NCBI GenBank assembly: GCA_036403235.1
Contig: DASWRI010000055.1
Location: 1-64,000 of the forward strand
Origin: JBGTFE01 sp036403235
GTDB lineage: Bacteria; Acidobacteriota; Blastocatellia; Pyrinomonadales; Pyrinomonadaceae
Direction of reading: 5' to 3'
Length of the DNA: 64,000 nucleotides
The notes under the pieces are model-generated. The model was not told the DNA's origin, ran no database searches, and saw nothing but the letters and a program-made list of their open reading frames with translations. A program made the position numbers and the translations under genes. Positions 43,655 through 51,785 of this stretch are shown piece by piece. Positions within the stretch are counted from its first letter, which is position 1, and each line of letters opens with the position of its first letter.

Positions 43655-44080
43655 TTACGGCTTGCGCACCGTTTTCACTTTGACGTTTGAATTTGTATCG
43701 TTGACCGTCGGCGGCACATTCCGGCTGTTGGAGAGCGGCGGCACCGTCTGCCGTTTAAGCGTGTTCGCATCGGGAATTCCCGGCGTCGGCGTCGCGCCTT
43801 TCGGAAGCGGTTTGCCCATATTCGCAGCGTCAGGTATTCCCGGCGTCGGCGTGCCGCCCTTTGGAGCATTACTGACGTTGATATTGGCCGGGTCAGGAAT
43901 TCCCGGCGTCGTGTTGCCCGAAGGCGGAACCGGGCTGGTCGAAAATCCGGGCGGCAGATTCGTCGAATTGTTGGTTATCACAATAGCATTGGCGTTCGTA
44001 TTCGTCGTTGCCGCCGAGCTGCACGCGGAATTTACCGCAATCAAAGCGAGTATCAAAATAAATAAAACGTTTTTTGACAT
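43655..44080 (-). CDS. Short Pro/Thr-rich lipoprotein with internal repeats
   Basis: 141 residues. Signal peptide with lipobox VNSAC, so lipid-anchored. The mature chain is N/T/P-rich and disordered, with three copies of a TPGIPDA motif (TTPGIPDPANI, TPTPGIPDAANM, TPTPGIPDANTL) spaced about 26-30 residues. No catalytic motif. Likely an envelope spacer or anchor. Single gene with the shared terminator downstream. Confidence 0.75.
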   Translation of the reverse strand: MSKNVLFILILALIAVNSACSSAATTNTNANAIVITNNSTNLPPGFSTSPVPPSGNTTPGIPDPANINVSNAPKGGTPTPGIPDAANMGKPLPKGATPTPGIPDANTLKRQTVPPLSNSRNVPPTVNDTNSNVKVKTVRKP

Positions 44081-44128
44081 AAAAAAATAAAACCTCGTAA
44101 TTTGTATTTTTGCCTTTAAAATATAGCT

Positions 44129-44183
44129 GTGCCGGCTTGAATGTTGCGCCTCTGGAGGACAGCTGCGGCATCCAAACCGGCAC
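44129..44183. ncRNA. Possible structured RNA element upstream of lipoprotein gene
   Basis: GTGCCGG pairs with CCGGCAC, and inside TTGAATGTTGC pairs with GCGGCATCCAA with G-U pairs that favour the plus strand as RNA. A second stem TAGTAGCT / AGCTACTA follows near 44214-44247. It could be a small RNA, or a leader of the minus-strand lipoprotein gene. I do not recognise it as a known riboswitch. Confidence 0.3.
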
Positions 44184-44337
44184 GGGCAGGTATCAAACGG
44201 AATTCGGAAGGTATAGTAGCTGACATAGGCAGAACAGCTACTAAAATGTGATTATAGGCCTATGAACGCGAATGTCAATACCTTATTTAAATTTTCGTCT
44301 TTGTTATGGCCTAAATCCAGCTTTTTTCTCTATTGAT

Positions 44338-44366
44338 TTGACATCAACAATCGGCTTATTTACACT
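44338..44366 (+). promoter_or_regulatory. Promoter of tRNA-Phe
   Basis: TTGACA (44338-44343), 17-bp spacer, TACACT (44361-44366), 38 bp before the mature tRNA 5' end. Confidence 0.7.
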
Positions 44367-44404
44367 AACAAATTCGTGCTGTTGTCGAAACGAGCGCGAA
44401 AAAC

Positions 44405-44490
<86 letters not shown>

Positions 44491-44526
44491 AGAAAAGCGC
44501 ATCAAACGATGCGCTTTTTGCTTTTG

Positions 44527-44547
44527 GTGTGTCGTTGGTGTGTCAAA
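44527..44547. repeat. Arm-type direct repeat, left end
   Basis: A 21-bp sequence beginning GTGTGTCGTTGG and ending TGTGTCAAA, which occurs again at 56119-56139 near the right end. It contains two GTGTGTC units. Such paired repeats near both ends are expected for integrase arm sites. Confidence 0.6.
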
Positions 44548-44550
44548 AGG

Positions 44551-45702
44551 TTATTTCGAGCCTGTTTTACTGAAAATCATATCTTCAAGATGCTCGGTTG
44601 CCTGTTCCTGCATTGTCGGCAAAACGTGAGAATAAACATCTAAAGTTAGTGTAATTGTCGAATGTCCAAGCCTTTCACAAACAACTTTCGGATTAACATT
44701 AGCTTGCAATAAAAATGTGGCTGTCGAGTGTCGCAAATCATAAAGCCTTATCTTTTTTGTTATCTTCGCATCTTTTTTAATTCTTTGAAAAACTCTCGTA
44801 ATTCGTCCCATCGTCAAAGGTGTTCCGACCTGTGAAGGAAAGATTAAATCAAAATCCTGCCAAGCAACACCAAGTTTCAATCTTTCTTTGTGTTGCCTTA
44901 TTCGATGCTGTTTTAGCTCTGCAATCAAAGAAACGGGTAAAGGTATGGTTCGGCGTGATTTCGTCGTTTTAGGCTCGCTAAACTGCCAGCTTCCGCCGTT
45001 TCTCTGCCAAACGACAACACGCTTAATTTCAACTGTGTTTCGGTCAAAAGAAAGGTCTTGCCATTTCAAACCGATTCCTTCGCTCGGACGGCAGCCGGTC
45101 GCAAGCAAAAAACTAAAAAGTGTTGCAAGCCGTTCTTTCCGTGAAGCGTCTAAAAATGTAACAGCTTCATCTTTGGTCAAAACTACCATTTCCCTTTTTA
45201 TGAGTTTCGGCAATTCAACCATTTTCGCCGGATTTTTGAATAAAATATCTTGCTTGACGGCATAACCAAACGCGCTTTTCAAAACAGTATTTGTGAATCG
45301 AATAACACGCGCCGAAAGTTTCCGTGTTTCCTGCATTTCGCTGTAAAGTTCCTGCAAGTGAATAGCCTTGATATGTTCAAGTTTCTTTTTGCCTAGAGAT
45401 TCCCGGACGTATCGTTTAAGAAGTTCCGAATAATCTTGATAAGTTCTATGCTGAATGCGCGGCTTAACGATTTTCAGCCAAGTATCAAGAAATTGGTCGA
45501 GCGTTTGATTTGGCGATGTGATAATTCCTTTATCTTTTTCTGATAAAAGTTCGGTTAATTTCTTATCGGCATCTTTACGGCTTCCGCGAACGGTCGCCGA
45601 CCGCGATTTTAATTTTCCCTTGTTATCGCGTGTTTGAACGCGGATAAGCCAAAGGCTTTTATTTCTTTCAATTTTCTTTTTTTCTATTATTTGCCCTCTC
45701 AT
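44551..45702 (-). CDS. Tyrosine recombinase integrase
   Basis: 383 residues. Site-specific integrase for the tRNA-Phe element. N-terminal arm-binding region (residues 1-60), SAM-like core-binding domain (65-165), catalytic domain (175-375). Active-site residues: Arg in ATGCRPSEG, DLRHSTA box (a Tyr replaces the first His, common in phage integrases), LGHSTITLTLDVYSH with the nucleophile Tyr. Reads toward attL, ending 60 bp inside it. Confidence 0.96.
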   Translation of the reverse strand: MRGQIIEKKKIERNKSLWLIRVQTRDNKGKLKSRSATVRGSRKDADKKLTELLSEKDKGIITSPNQTLDQFLDTWLKIVKPRIQHRTYQDYSELLKRYVRESLGKKKLEHIKAIHLQELYSEMQETRKLSARVIRFTNTVLKSAFGYAVKQDILFKNPAKMVELPKLIKREMVVLTKDEAVTFLDASRKERLATLFSFLLATGCRPSEGIGLKWQDLSFDRNTVEIKRVVVWQRNGGSWQFSEPKTTKSRRTIPLPVSLIAELKQHRIRQHKERLKLGVAWQDFDLIFPSQVGTPLTMGRITRVFQRIKKDAKITKKIRLYDLRHSTATFLLQANVNPKVVCERLGHSTITLTLDVYSHVLPTMQEQATEHLEDMIFSKTGSK

Positions 45703-45718
45703 AAATTCCTTTTGAGTA

Positions 45719-45751
45719 GGACACGCCTTTTTTGATAAAATCGGCGTGTCC
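45719..45751. repeat. Hairpin upstream of the integrase gene
   Basis: Inverted repeat GGACACGCC / GGCGTGTCC. It lies just before the integrase start and may be a regulatory or arm site. Confidence 0.5.
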
Positions 45752-45785
45752 GTTGGTTTAGTGGATATTCCTTTCGGATATTGAG

Positions 45786-45816
45786 GGCTTAGGGAAATTT
45801 GCCGTTTTCCTAAGCC
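45786..45816 (-). terminator. Terminator of the element 1 SWIM gene
   Basis: GGCTTAGGG / TTCCTAAGCC stem downstream of the SWIM gene on the minus strand. Confidence 0.6.
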
Positions 45817-45823
45817 TTTGCCT

Positions 45824-46093
45824 TTATGCCGTCTGTTGCTGTCTTGCTAGTCCGATATGCAGACTCAAAGCAGAAACTGCGTGATAACAAACCAAGCCTT
45901 TTTCCGCGCCTCTGCAAGTGCATTCAACTGTTTTGTAGCCGTTATCTGATTTCTTGCAAATGACTGTGTAAAAGCCGCCTTTGCTGCCGGAAACGCGATA
46001 GCGTCCGAAGTGGTCAAACTTTACGGTCGGACGAATCTTTTTAGCTTTTTCAATCGCTCTTTCAAGTTGTGTTTTGTCTTTCAAAATAAACAT
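45824..46093 (-). CDS. Small SWIM-type zinc-finger protein (element 1 copy)
   Basis: 89 residues. The end of the chain has CTCRGAEKGLVCYH, a CxC-x8-CxH zinc motif like SWIM fingers, which bind DNA or proteins. The front is basic and beta-rich (GRYRVSGSKGGFYTVICKKS). Nearly identical in plan to the protein at 56476-56745, with about four of five residues shared. Its gene is back-to-back with an HTH gene in both elements. Role unknown; a small accessory regulator is likely. Confidence 0.8.
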   Translation of the reverse strand: MFILKDKTQLERAIEKAKKIRPTVKFDHFGRYRVSGSKGGFYTVICKKSDNGYKTVECTCRGAEKGLVCYHAVSALSLHIGLARQQQTA

Positions 46094-46119
46094 TTTTTGA
46101 TTTCCTTTTTGTTGAATTT

Positions 46120-46202
46120 GATTGATTAATCAATCTACATAAATATTACACTACTGTAATAGTTTTTGCAAGCTAAGATTAACACTTGTGTAATAGTTTT
46201 TA
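46120..46202. promoter_or_regulatory. Divergent control region of SWIM and HTH genes
   Basis: Contains the perfect palindrome GATTGATTAATCAATC (46120-46135) and two copies of an ACACnnnTGTAATAG(TTTTT) sequence. The inverted pair ATTACA / TGTAAT lies in the first copy. Likely operators for the HTH protein whose start is 20 bp further on. Confidence 0.55.
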
Positions 46203-46221
46203 GTATGATAATTTTTCTTTT

Positions 46222-46413
46222 ATGAAAGATTTATTAACAACGAGAGAAGCGGCGGAAATACTTAAAATTTCCGATGCTCGAATCCGCCAACTTATTTATT
46301 CGGGCAAATTGCCAGCTCAAAAAATCGGTCAAATGAATTTAATAAAAAAATCAGATTTAGAGCTTGTCAAAGACCGAAAAACAGGCAGACCGAAAAAGAA
46401 GATTAATCTTTGA
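46222..46413 (+). CDS. Excisionase-like HTH protein with AT-hook tail (element 1)
   Basis: 63 residues. MerR/excisionase-type winged HTH (LTTREAAEILKISDARIRQL, IYSGKLPAQKIGQMNLIKKS) and a C-terminal GRPKKK AT-hook-like tail. Homologous to 56874-57068 in element 2. It may work as excision factor or repressor of the divergent SWIM gene. Confidence 0.85.
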   Translation: MKDLLTTREAAEILKISDARIRQLIYSGKLPAQKIGQMNLIKKSDLELVKDRKTGRPKKKINL

Positions 46414-47023
46414 AATACTCATCAAATCCTTTTTCTTTCAATACATCTCGCAAACTTCGGAACTCTTTTTCGTAAGTAAAACCTAAAATAATATTCTTAA
46501 AATTGTGTTCCTCACCTATTTTGTTTATAAAGGCTTCTGCTTCTTTTTCGTCAAAAGCAATCTTTCGCAGTAACCAATCAGTTCTTTCATCTTCAAAGTC
46601 AAAATCAAATAATTCATTTTCTTTTGTTTTCCAAGCAGCAATGTCCAAACCGATTTCTTCAAAAAGCGAGTGAGTTGTTTTGACATTAACGCAGTAAAAA
46701 TAAGCACTTAATCTTGCTGAATCGTAAAAAAAATGGTCTTCGGTTTTGCCTTCATTTGATAGTTCTTCCCTTAAAGCAAAAGAAAACCATAACAATGCGT
46801 CTCGACAATGTTTCAAGCGCTGGACAAGCCGCACAAGTCTAAATTTAAGGATTTGTTCAGCCTGTAAAGCAAAATCCGGTTTTATCCAATCTTCGTTTGG
46901 AGTAGCAAGCATAATCGCATCCATTTCGCTTTGGTCATCGCGGTTTTCGGCGGCATCATACAAAATGAATCTTTCGCGCTTTGAAAGCTGGTCGTAGTTT
47001 TTTCTAAGGCTTTTGATATTCAT
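46403..47023 (-). CDS. Hypothetical protein of element 1
   Basis: 206 residues, helical, with no recognised domain. Conserved-looking parts are LSKRERFILYDAAENRDDQS and FYCVNVKTTHSLFEEIGLDI. Starts at the ATGA overlap with the stop of the 47020 gene, so the two are coupled. Its end overlaps the end of the convergent HTH gene by 11 bp. Confidence 0.65.
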   Translation of the reverse strand: MNIKSLRKNYDQLSKRERFILYDAAENRDDQSEMDAIMLATPNEDWIKPDFALQAEQILKFRLVRLVQRLKHCRDALLWFSFALREELSNEGKTEDHFFYDSARLSAYFYCVNVKTTHSLFEEIGLDIAAWKTKENELFDFDFEDERTDWLLRKIAFDEKEAEAFINKIGEEHNFKNIILGFTYEKEFRSLRDVLKEKGFDEYFKD

Positions 47024-47403
47024 TTATTTTGCTTCCTTAACTTCAAAATCATTTCGACAGATTCAAGCCGTTGTTCTATTTCACCGACTTTTAATGCTTC
47101 AATAAATCCGTGTGCAATCGAAACCAGAAGCCTCCCGCGATTTATCGAATTATCCAGCCCGACAGCTTCAATCAAGGCATAATTGAGAATGATATAAACA
47201 TCTTCGATTTTCCGAATCGAGGCCGGTATAAGCGTTGCATCTGCATAGTGCGGCTGTTTAGTTGCGAGTCCGCCGCTCCGCCGCGCCAAAGCTCTTTCTT
47301 TTCCCTTTGTCGCATCGTGAGTGAAGCAAACGCCGTTGCCGTTGGCATACGCCCTGCACCTTTCGCCGTTTCTACTATTCGCGCTGCATTGTTTCTTCGA
47401 CAT
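47020..47403 (-). CDS. Hypothetical protein with Cys/His N-terminus
   Basis: 127 residues. The start CSANSRNGERCRAYANGNGV followed by CFTHD looks like a small zinc-binding C-x-C-x-C-x-H cluster, often found in phage and mobile-element proteins beginning MSKK(Q/R)C. The remainder is helical with a hydrophobic core (VYIILNYALIEAVGLDNSIN). Overlaps the start of the gene at 46403. Confidence 0.65.
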   Translation of the reverse strand: MSKKQCSANSRNGERCRAYANGNGVCFTHDATKGKERALARRSGGLATKQPHYADATLIPASIRKIEDVYIILNYALIEAVGLDNSINRGRLLVSIAHGFIEALKVGEIEQRLESVEMILKLRKQNK

Positions 47404-47485
47404 AAGCGTTACTTACTAAGCCTTAACTTATTAAAGTGTCATTTCTGACACAAAATCCTTTATTGTTATTCAAGAGATTTTACTT

Positions 47486-48391
47486 TTACCAGGTCTTTGC
47501 TTTCCGGCAATCTCTGACGTTTCGACAATAGGAACTTTTAGAAAGTTTGTGTCTTGAATCTTTATAAAAATTCTCGCCGTATTCTTTGACCGCTTCCAAA
47601 AATCCGCGTAATGAATAAGCCTTTTTCATTGGGAAAGATTCCCGCAACCTATCTAATTCTGTTTTTTCGCGCGTTAACAGCTCAAAGAAATTTAGACTTT
47701 CGAGCAGTTCGGATAAAACCAAATCTGAAACTTTTTCGGTTAAAAGCGTTCTGGCTTTGCTGTCCGGCAAACCTAATCTTTTAACGAGCGAATCAATTGC
47801 ATTCTTTTCCAAATAACACTTCTCGAAACGTAGATTGCCGTCGGCACAACTGATTGCTTCATCGGTTGCGTTTTTCTCACTTAAAACGGCTTGCAGTTTC
47901 GGATAAATGCGAATCTGGCTTGTTCTACCTCTGGAAGTAAAATAAAGCGTCGAATCTTCAAAAAACTGCTTTCGCAAAAGCTTCAATTTCTTTTTCGATA
48001 ACCTTTCAATCATTCGCCAAACTTCCGGCTCTGTCAGATGAATATCATTTGCAAAATGAATCAAAGAAACTGTTGCCGTTTGCGCGTCGAACGGCAGGCC
48101 GCTTTTTTCTTCCGCGTATTCAGCCATTAATTTCAAGCCGTGATTTACTTCCGTCTGATTTGGCAGCCGAGCATTATGTCCGAAAAGCAGTTTCGGCAAA
48201 GAAACTTGCGCTGAAAGATGCCAAAGGCCGTTCGGCGTATTTACAATGGTTAAATTCGGCAAGGTTTCCGCGCCTTTGTTGTTTAGTATCCAAGTCGGAT
48301 TTTTCTTTTTTGAGAGAAATTTCCAACTATCCTTGAAATCATCACAAGGAAGAATCGGAAAATAATGTTTTGTTCCGAGCGTATCAAGCAT
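47486..48391 (-). CDS. Phage gene II/X-like (G2P) replication initiator
   Basis: About 301 residues. The ATG at 48391 gives MLDTLGTKHYFPI, the usual kind of start for G2P proteins, and overlaps the HTH gene by 8 bp. Family-type features: LPKLLFGHNARLPNQTEVNH (xGSLPKxxxGxN-like), then TLYFTSRGRTSQIRIYPKLQ (TxYFG..S...IYdK). The C-terminal half, LRFEKCYLEKNAIDSLVKRL, matches the Phage_X pattern. Filamentous-phage gpII nicks origin DNA to start rolling-circle replication. Recognition is by pattern, so the level of divergence matters. Suggests a replicating stage for the element. Confidence 0.6.
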   Translation of the reverse strand: MLDTLGTKHYFPILPCDDFKDSWKFLSKKKNPTWILNNKGAETLPNLTIVNTPNGLWHLSAQVSLPKLLFGHNARLPNQTEVNHGLKLMAEYAEEKSGLPFDAQTATVSLIHFANDIHLTEPEVWRMIERLSKKKLKLLRKQFFEDSTLYFTSRGRTSQIRIYPKLQAVLSEKNATDEAISCADGNLRFEKCYLEKNAIDSLVKRLGLPDSKARTLLTEKVSDLVLSELLESLNFFELLTREKTELDRLRESFPMKKAYSLRGFLEAVKEYGENFYKDSRHKLSKSSYCRNVRDCRKAKTW

Positions 48392-48596
48392 CGAGTCCGA
48401 CGTTTCCGGCTTCGGTCTGACTGTTTGAGCCGCCGTTTTCAATCCAATTCAGAATTGCCGTTTCCGAATAGCGATATTGCCTTTCTCCAATTTGAATAAA
48501 AGGAATTTGCTTTTCGCGTGTCAGTTCATAAATTCGTTGCTTTGAAACGTCGAGAATTTCAGCCACCTTTTCAGCTTTCAATAATTTCGTTGTCAT
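48384..48596 (-). CDS. Excisionase-like HTH protein
   Basis: 70 residues. MerR-like HTH of the excisionase family (LLKAEKVAEILDVSKQRIYE, LTREKQIPFIQIGERQYRYS). Directly upstream of the Rep gene with an 8-bp overlap, so it may control replication or excision. Confidence 0.85.
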   Translation of the reverse strand: MTTKLLKAEKVAEILDVSKQRIYELTREKQIPFIQIGERQYRYSETAILNWIENGGSNSQTEAGNVGLDA

Positions 48597-48754
48597 AACT
48601 TATCTACTCCAAAATAAAAAAATCGCTATGAAATTAAGAAAAACTTAATCGCACAACGATAATTTATAAGAAAACTTTTTAGATGTAAGACGGAATGAAA
48701 AAAATATTGAATACCTGAATTTTTAAGGAAGATTTAAAATTATTTTGATTGTTC

Positions 48755-49744
48755 TTAAAAAGTCATCCAAATAAGAAATTCCTCAAAATCTTCATCCGTT
48801 TTAAATTCTACAGAGTCAGTAAGTTTTTTTGCTAAAGAATTGTATTTGAGTTTTCTCATTTTAACTTTGTCAATTGAAGTAACAGCGTAATATCTAACTC
48901 CAAAATGAAAATTTATATCAATCAATATTAGCTGTATTTTCGGATTTTCATTTAATGTTTTTTGGCTAATTAAGCCTCTACTTCTTGAGAGCCAAATTTT
49001 TCTTGCTTCGGTCAAAATATCTCTAAGGTACTCATCCTTAAATTTGAGTTTCAATTTTTGCTTTACCCAATCCAAAGCTGTCTCTTTTGGGGCATCGTAA
49101 AGAGAAAAAGCAGATTTGATTAAAGTTTCTGGGATATTATATTTGATAAGGATTTCTCTTTTAGAAGACAACTCTGACTTTCCTTTTTTTATCAAAAGTT
49201 TTAAATCTTTTCGAGCATTTTTAATAACAATAAGGAAACGATTATAAAGACTAAGAAACTGTAATTTATTAAATTCATTCCAAAAGCCTTTCTTTCCGCC
49301 GCGTTTGATTTCTTCCCTAAACGCAGTTTTCTCAAGCGTATCTAAAATAGCTTGCCGCACTTTTTTAGGCGTTAATGAATATTTACTTAATAACTGTTTC
49401 CTGTATTTTTCATTTAAAGGAGTGTTTTTACTATCAAGAAGTGTTTGTAGAACTATAAAATAAATAAAATCCTGAAAAGTGGTTTGCAGAAAGTAATCTA
49501 TTTCAACGCAAATCTTTTCATCAAATGCCTGCCATTTATCAGGCAAATCGGAGTTCGAATCAGATTTCTTTAAATCTTCAATTAGTTCAATAATTAATGG
49601 ATATAAAAGATTTTGCTCAAAGCCTATTCTACCTTTTATTGTTTCTATTTTCTCAATCGGAAGTTTCTGCAAAAACACTTTTAAGTGATATATCAATCTT
49701 TTGCCTGTAAATTCGGATTGCCTTTCTGAATAGTCATCATCCAT
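48755..49744 (-). CDS. Unknown protein downstream of type III R-M
   Basis: 329 residues, highly charged and helical (EFTGKRLIYHLKVFLQKLPI; KYNIPETLIKSAFSLYDAPK). I recognise no domain. It follows the mod gene by 103 bp on the same strand with no terminator seen, so it may be part of the restriction module as an accessory, or a passenger. Confidence 0.7.
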   Translation of the reverse strand: MDDDYSERQSEFTGKRLIYHLKVFLQKLPIEKIETIKGRIGFEQNLLYPLIIELIEDLKKSDSNSDLPDKWQAFDEKICVEIDYFLQTTFQDFIYFIVLQTLLDSKNTPLNEKYRKQLLSKYSLTPKKVRQAILDTLEKTAFREEIKRGGKKGFWNEFNKLQFLSLYNRFLIVIKNARKDLKLLIKKGKSELSSKREILIKYNIPETLIKSAFSLYDAPKETALDWVKQKLKLKFKDEYLRDILTEARKIWLSRSRGLISQKTLNENPKIQLILIDINFHFGVRYYAVTSIDKVKMRKLKYNSLAKKLTDSVEFKTDEDFEEFLIWMTF

Positions 49745-49847
49745 AAATTTCCTGCTATAAGATTCAAATTTGCAAAGACTTTGAAAGTTGCTTCATTTAC
49801 TCATCTTTTAATATTCATAAGTCAATTGTAGAGTGGATAAACAGATA

Positions 49848-51782
49848 TTAGAGATTTATTTCGGTTTCATCACCGGCAATATTTCGCACTTTCATTCTCA
49901 AAGGTTGTTTTTTAGAAAAAATCTTTCCGTTCCAAAAATCCTTTGTCTTTTCGCCGTTTAGAATTATAAACGAGTTTTTATCTATCTTTAGTTCGACATC
50001 TGATTTCCAAACGCCGTTACTATTTGTGCAATCGAGGCTGACAAATTCAATCAATTCCAAGCCGTTTTCCGTGATTTCCAAAGGCTTGAATTTGGTTTGT
50101 TTTTTCGGTGCTTCACCGTCGCCGGTTTCAATTTCGTCAATATTTCCTTGTTTTCCTTTTTTCTGCAAAGAGCCTTTTTGATTGTATTCGTCTATCTTCT
50201 GGCTCAAGCGGTCGGAAACAAAGCTGTTAAATTCGATTTCAAAGCCGTTTTCGACTTCGCGCAAATCGTAATCAATGACATCTTCCAAAACGACTTCATC
50301 GAGAATTTCTTTCAAATCGCGTAATTCGATTTTGTAGTTTGTTTCGTTTTTTTCGGCAATGAATTTGTCGAGCGCGGCGCGGTCTTCGATGTCTATGTAA
50401 TAAACGATGACTTTTTTAATATCTTCCGGCAAATCCGGCATTGCTTCGTTCAAGATACGATTCATTAAAGGAACGTCGAGAACTTTGGTTGAATGGTCAA
50501 GCAGATTCGGAATATAAACGGGCATCATTCCTTCTTTTGAATCTTCAATCGCGCCTTCCCAAAATTTGTCTAGTTTGTCTTCGTTTCGCAAGCCTGTAAT
50601 CAATTTTTTGAGTTTATCCATCGTTTGAATAGGATTGCGGAAAAGCGAAACGCCGTCTTTGATGTCGAGCATTGTAAAAGACGCGCCTTTTTCTTTAAGA
50701 CGGTCGCGCGTTGTTAAAAGCGAATTGATGCCAACATCGGAAGTGATAAAGCGCCTTCCTAAACGATGAGCAACCACCGCAGTCGTGCCGCTTCCGCCGA
50801 ATAAATCGGCTACAACCATTCCTTCGTTTGAAGATGCTTTGATGATTCTTTCGAGTAAATTTTCGGGTTTTTGTGTTGCGTAATCAACTCTTTCGTCTGC
50901 CATTGAATTTGTTAATGTCATTCTCCAAACGTCGGCTGCTCTCTTGTAAGGATTATCTTCACTCCAAATTTGTTTTCCTTCTTCATCTCTGACACGAATC
51001 ATTTTTCCGTCAACTTTCTTTCTGATTTCGCGCTTTCTATTAGGATTTTCTCTTAATTCAAAAACAGGATTTGCCGTAAAATTATCGCTCATTTTATATT
51101 GATAAAGCGTGTCGTGTTGTCTATCTAACGCTGTTCCGCCTGTTGGCATTTTGTCGTAATACCACCAAATAATTTCATTGATAAAATTATCTTCACCGAA
51201 AACTTCATCCATTAAAATTTTTATGTAATGTCCGATGTGCCAATCAAGATGAACATAAATGCTTCCTGTTTCACTCATTATCGAACGAATCGCCGTGAGA
51301 TTTTCATACATCCAATTCAGATATTCTTCTTTGTGCCAGATGTCGCCATACATCTTTTCTTCAAAGGCTTTGTATTCTTCAATTTCGACTTCTTCGCCCG
51401 CTTCCATTCGTTCGGCAATTTCGGCTTCTTTTTCGGCTAAGGCTTCGGCTAATTTAGGATTTCGCCGCAAATAAACTTTCCGCGCATAATCCGCGCCCGA
51501 AGCAAAAGGCGGGTCAATATAAACAAGGTCAACTTTTATATTGTTTTTCTTCAAATAAGCGCAAGCTGAAATACATTCGCCGCGCAGCAAAAGATTTTCC
51601 GAATCTTCCGCGCCGACCTTTTCTATTTCTTCCGTTTCAAAAAGCGGCAAACCGCGCTGTATTCGCTCAATCACGCGGTTATTATCACGATAACGCAAAA
51701 CGCGCCGTGTTCTGGTGAAATTGTCCAAAATCGCTTGTCCGTCTATCGTTTCGGGTATGTATGGAATATATTTAACAGGCAT
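49848..51782 (-). CDS. mod: Type III restriction-modification DNA methyltransferase (Mod)
   Basis: 644 residues. N6-adenine or N4-cytosine MTase of the beta type, with the catalytic motif first (VDLVYIDPPFASGADYARKV, DPPF) and the SAM motif later (VVADLFGGSGTTAVVAHRLG). The target-recognition part lies between (~residues 170-310) and a ~260-residue C-terminal region follows. Starts 3 bp after the res stop. Mod alone protects DNA and gives the complex its sequence specificity. Confidence 0.93.
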   Translation of the reverse strand: MPVKYIPYIPETIDGQAILDNFTRTRRVLRYRDNNRVIERIQRGLPLFETEEIEKVGAEDSENLLLRGECISACAYLKKNNIKVDLVYIDPPFASGADYARKVYLRRNPKLAEALAEKEAEIAERMEAGEEVEIEEYKAFEEKMYGDIWHKEEYLNWMYENLTAIRSIMSETGSIYVHLDWHIGHYIKILMDEVFGEDNFINEIIWWYYDKMPTGGTALDRQHDTLYQYKMSDNFTANPVFELRENPNRKREIRKKVDGKMIRVRDEEGKQIWSEDNPYKRAADVWRMTLTNSMADERVDYATQKPENLLERIIKASSNEGMVVADLFGGSGTTAVVAHRLGRRFITSDVGINSLLTTRDRLKEKGASFTMLDIKDGVSLFRNPIQTMDKLKKLITGLRNEDKLDKFWEGAIEDSKEGMMPVYIPNLLDHSTKVLDVPLMNRILNEAMPDLPEDIKKVIVYYIDIEDRAALDKFIAEKNETNYKIELRDLKEILDEVVLEDVIDYDLREVENGFEIEFNSFVSDRLSQKIDEYNQKGSLQKKGKQGNIDEIETGDGEAPKKQTKFKPLEITENGLELIEFVSLDCTNSNGVWKSDVELKIDKNSFIILNGEKTKDFWNGKIFSKKQPLRMKVRNIAGDETEINL

Positions 51783-51785
51783 AAT

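Noticed and set aside
47486..48391. Integrated filamentous phage (inovirus)
   Set aside because: Only the Rep-like gene fits; there is no Zot ATPase, and no coat or ssDNA-binding genes in the element.
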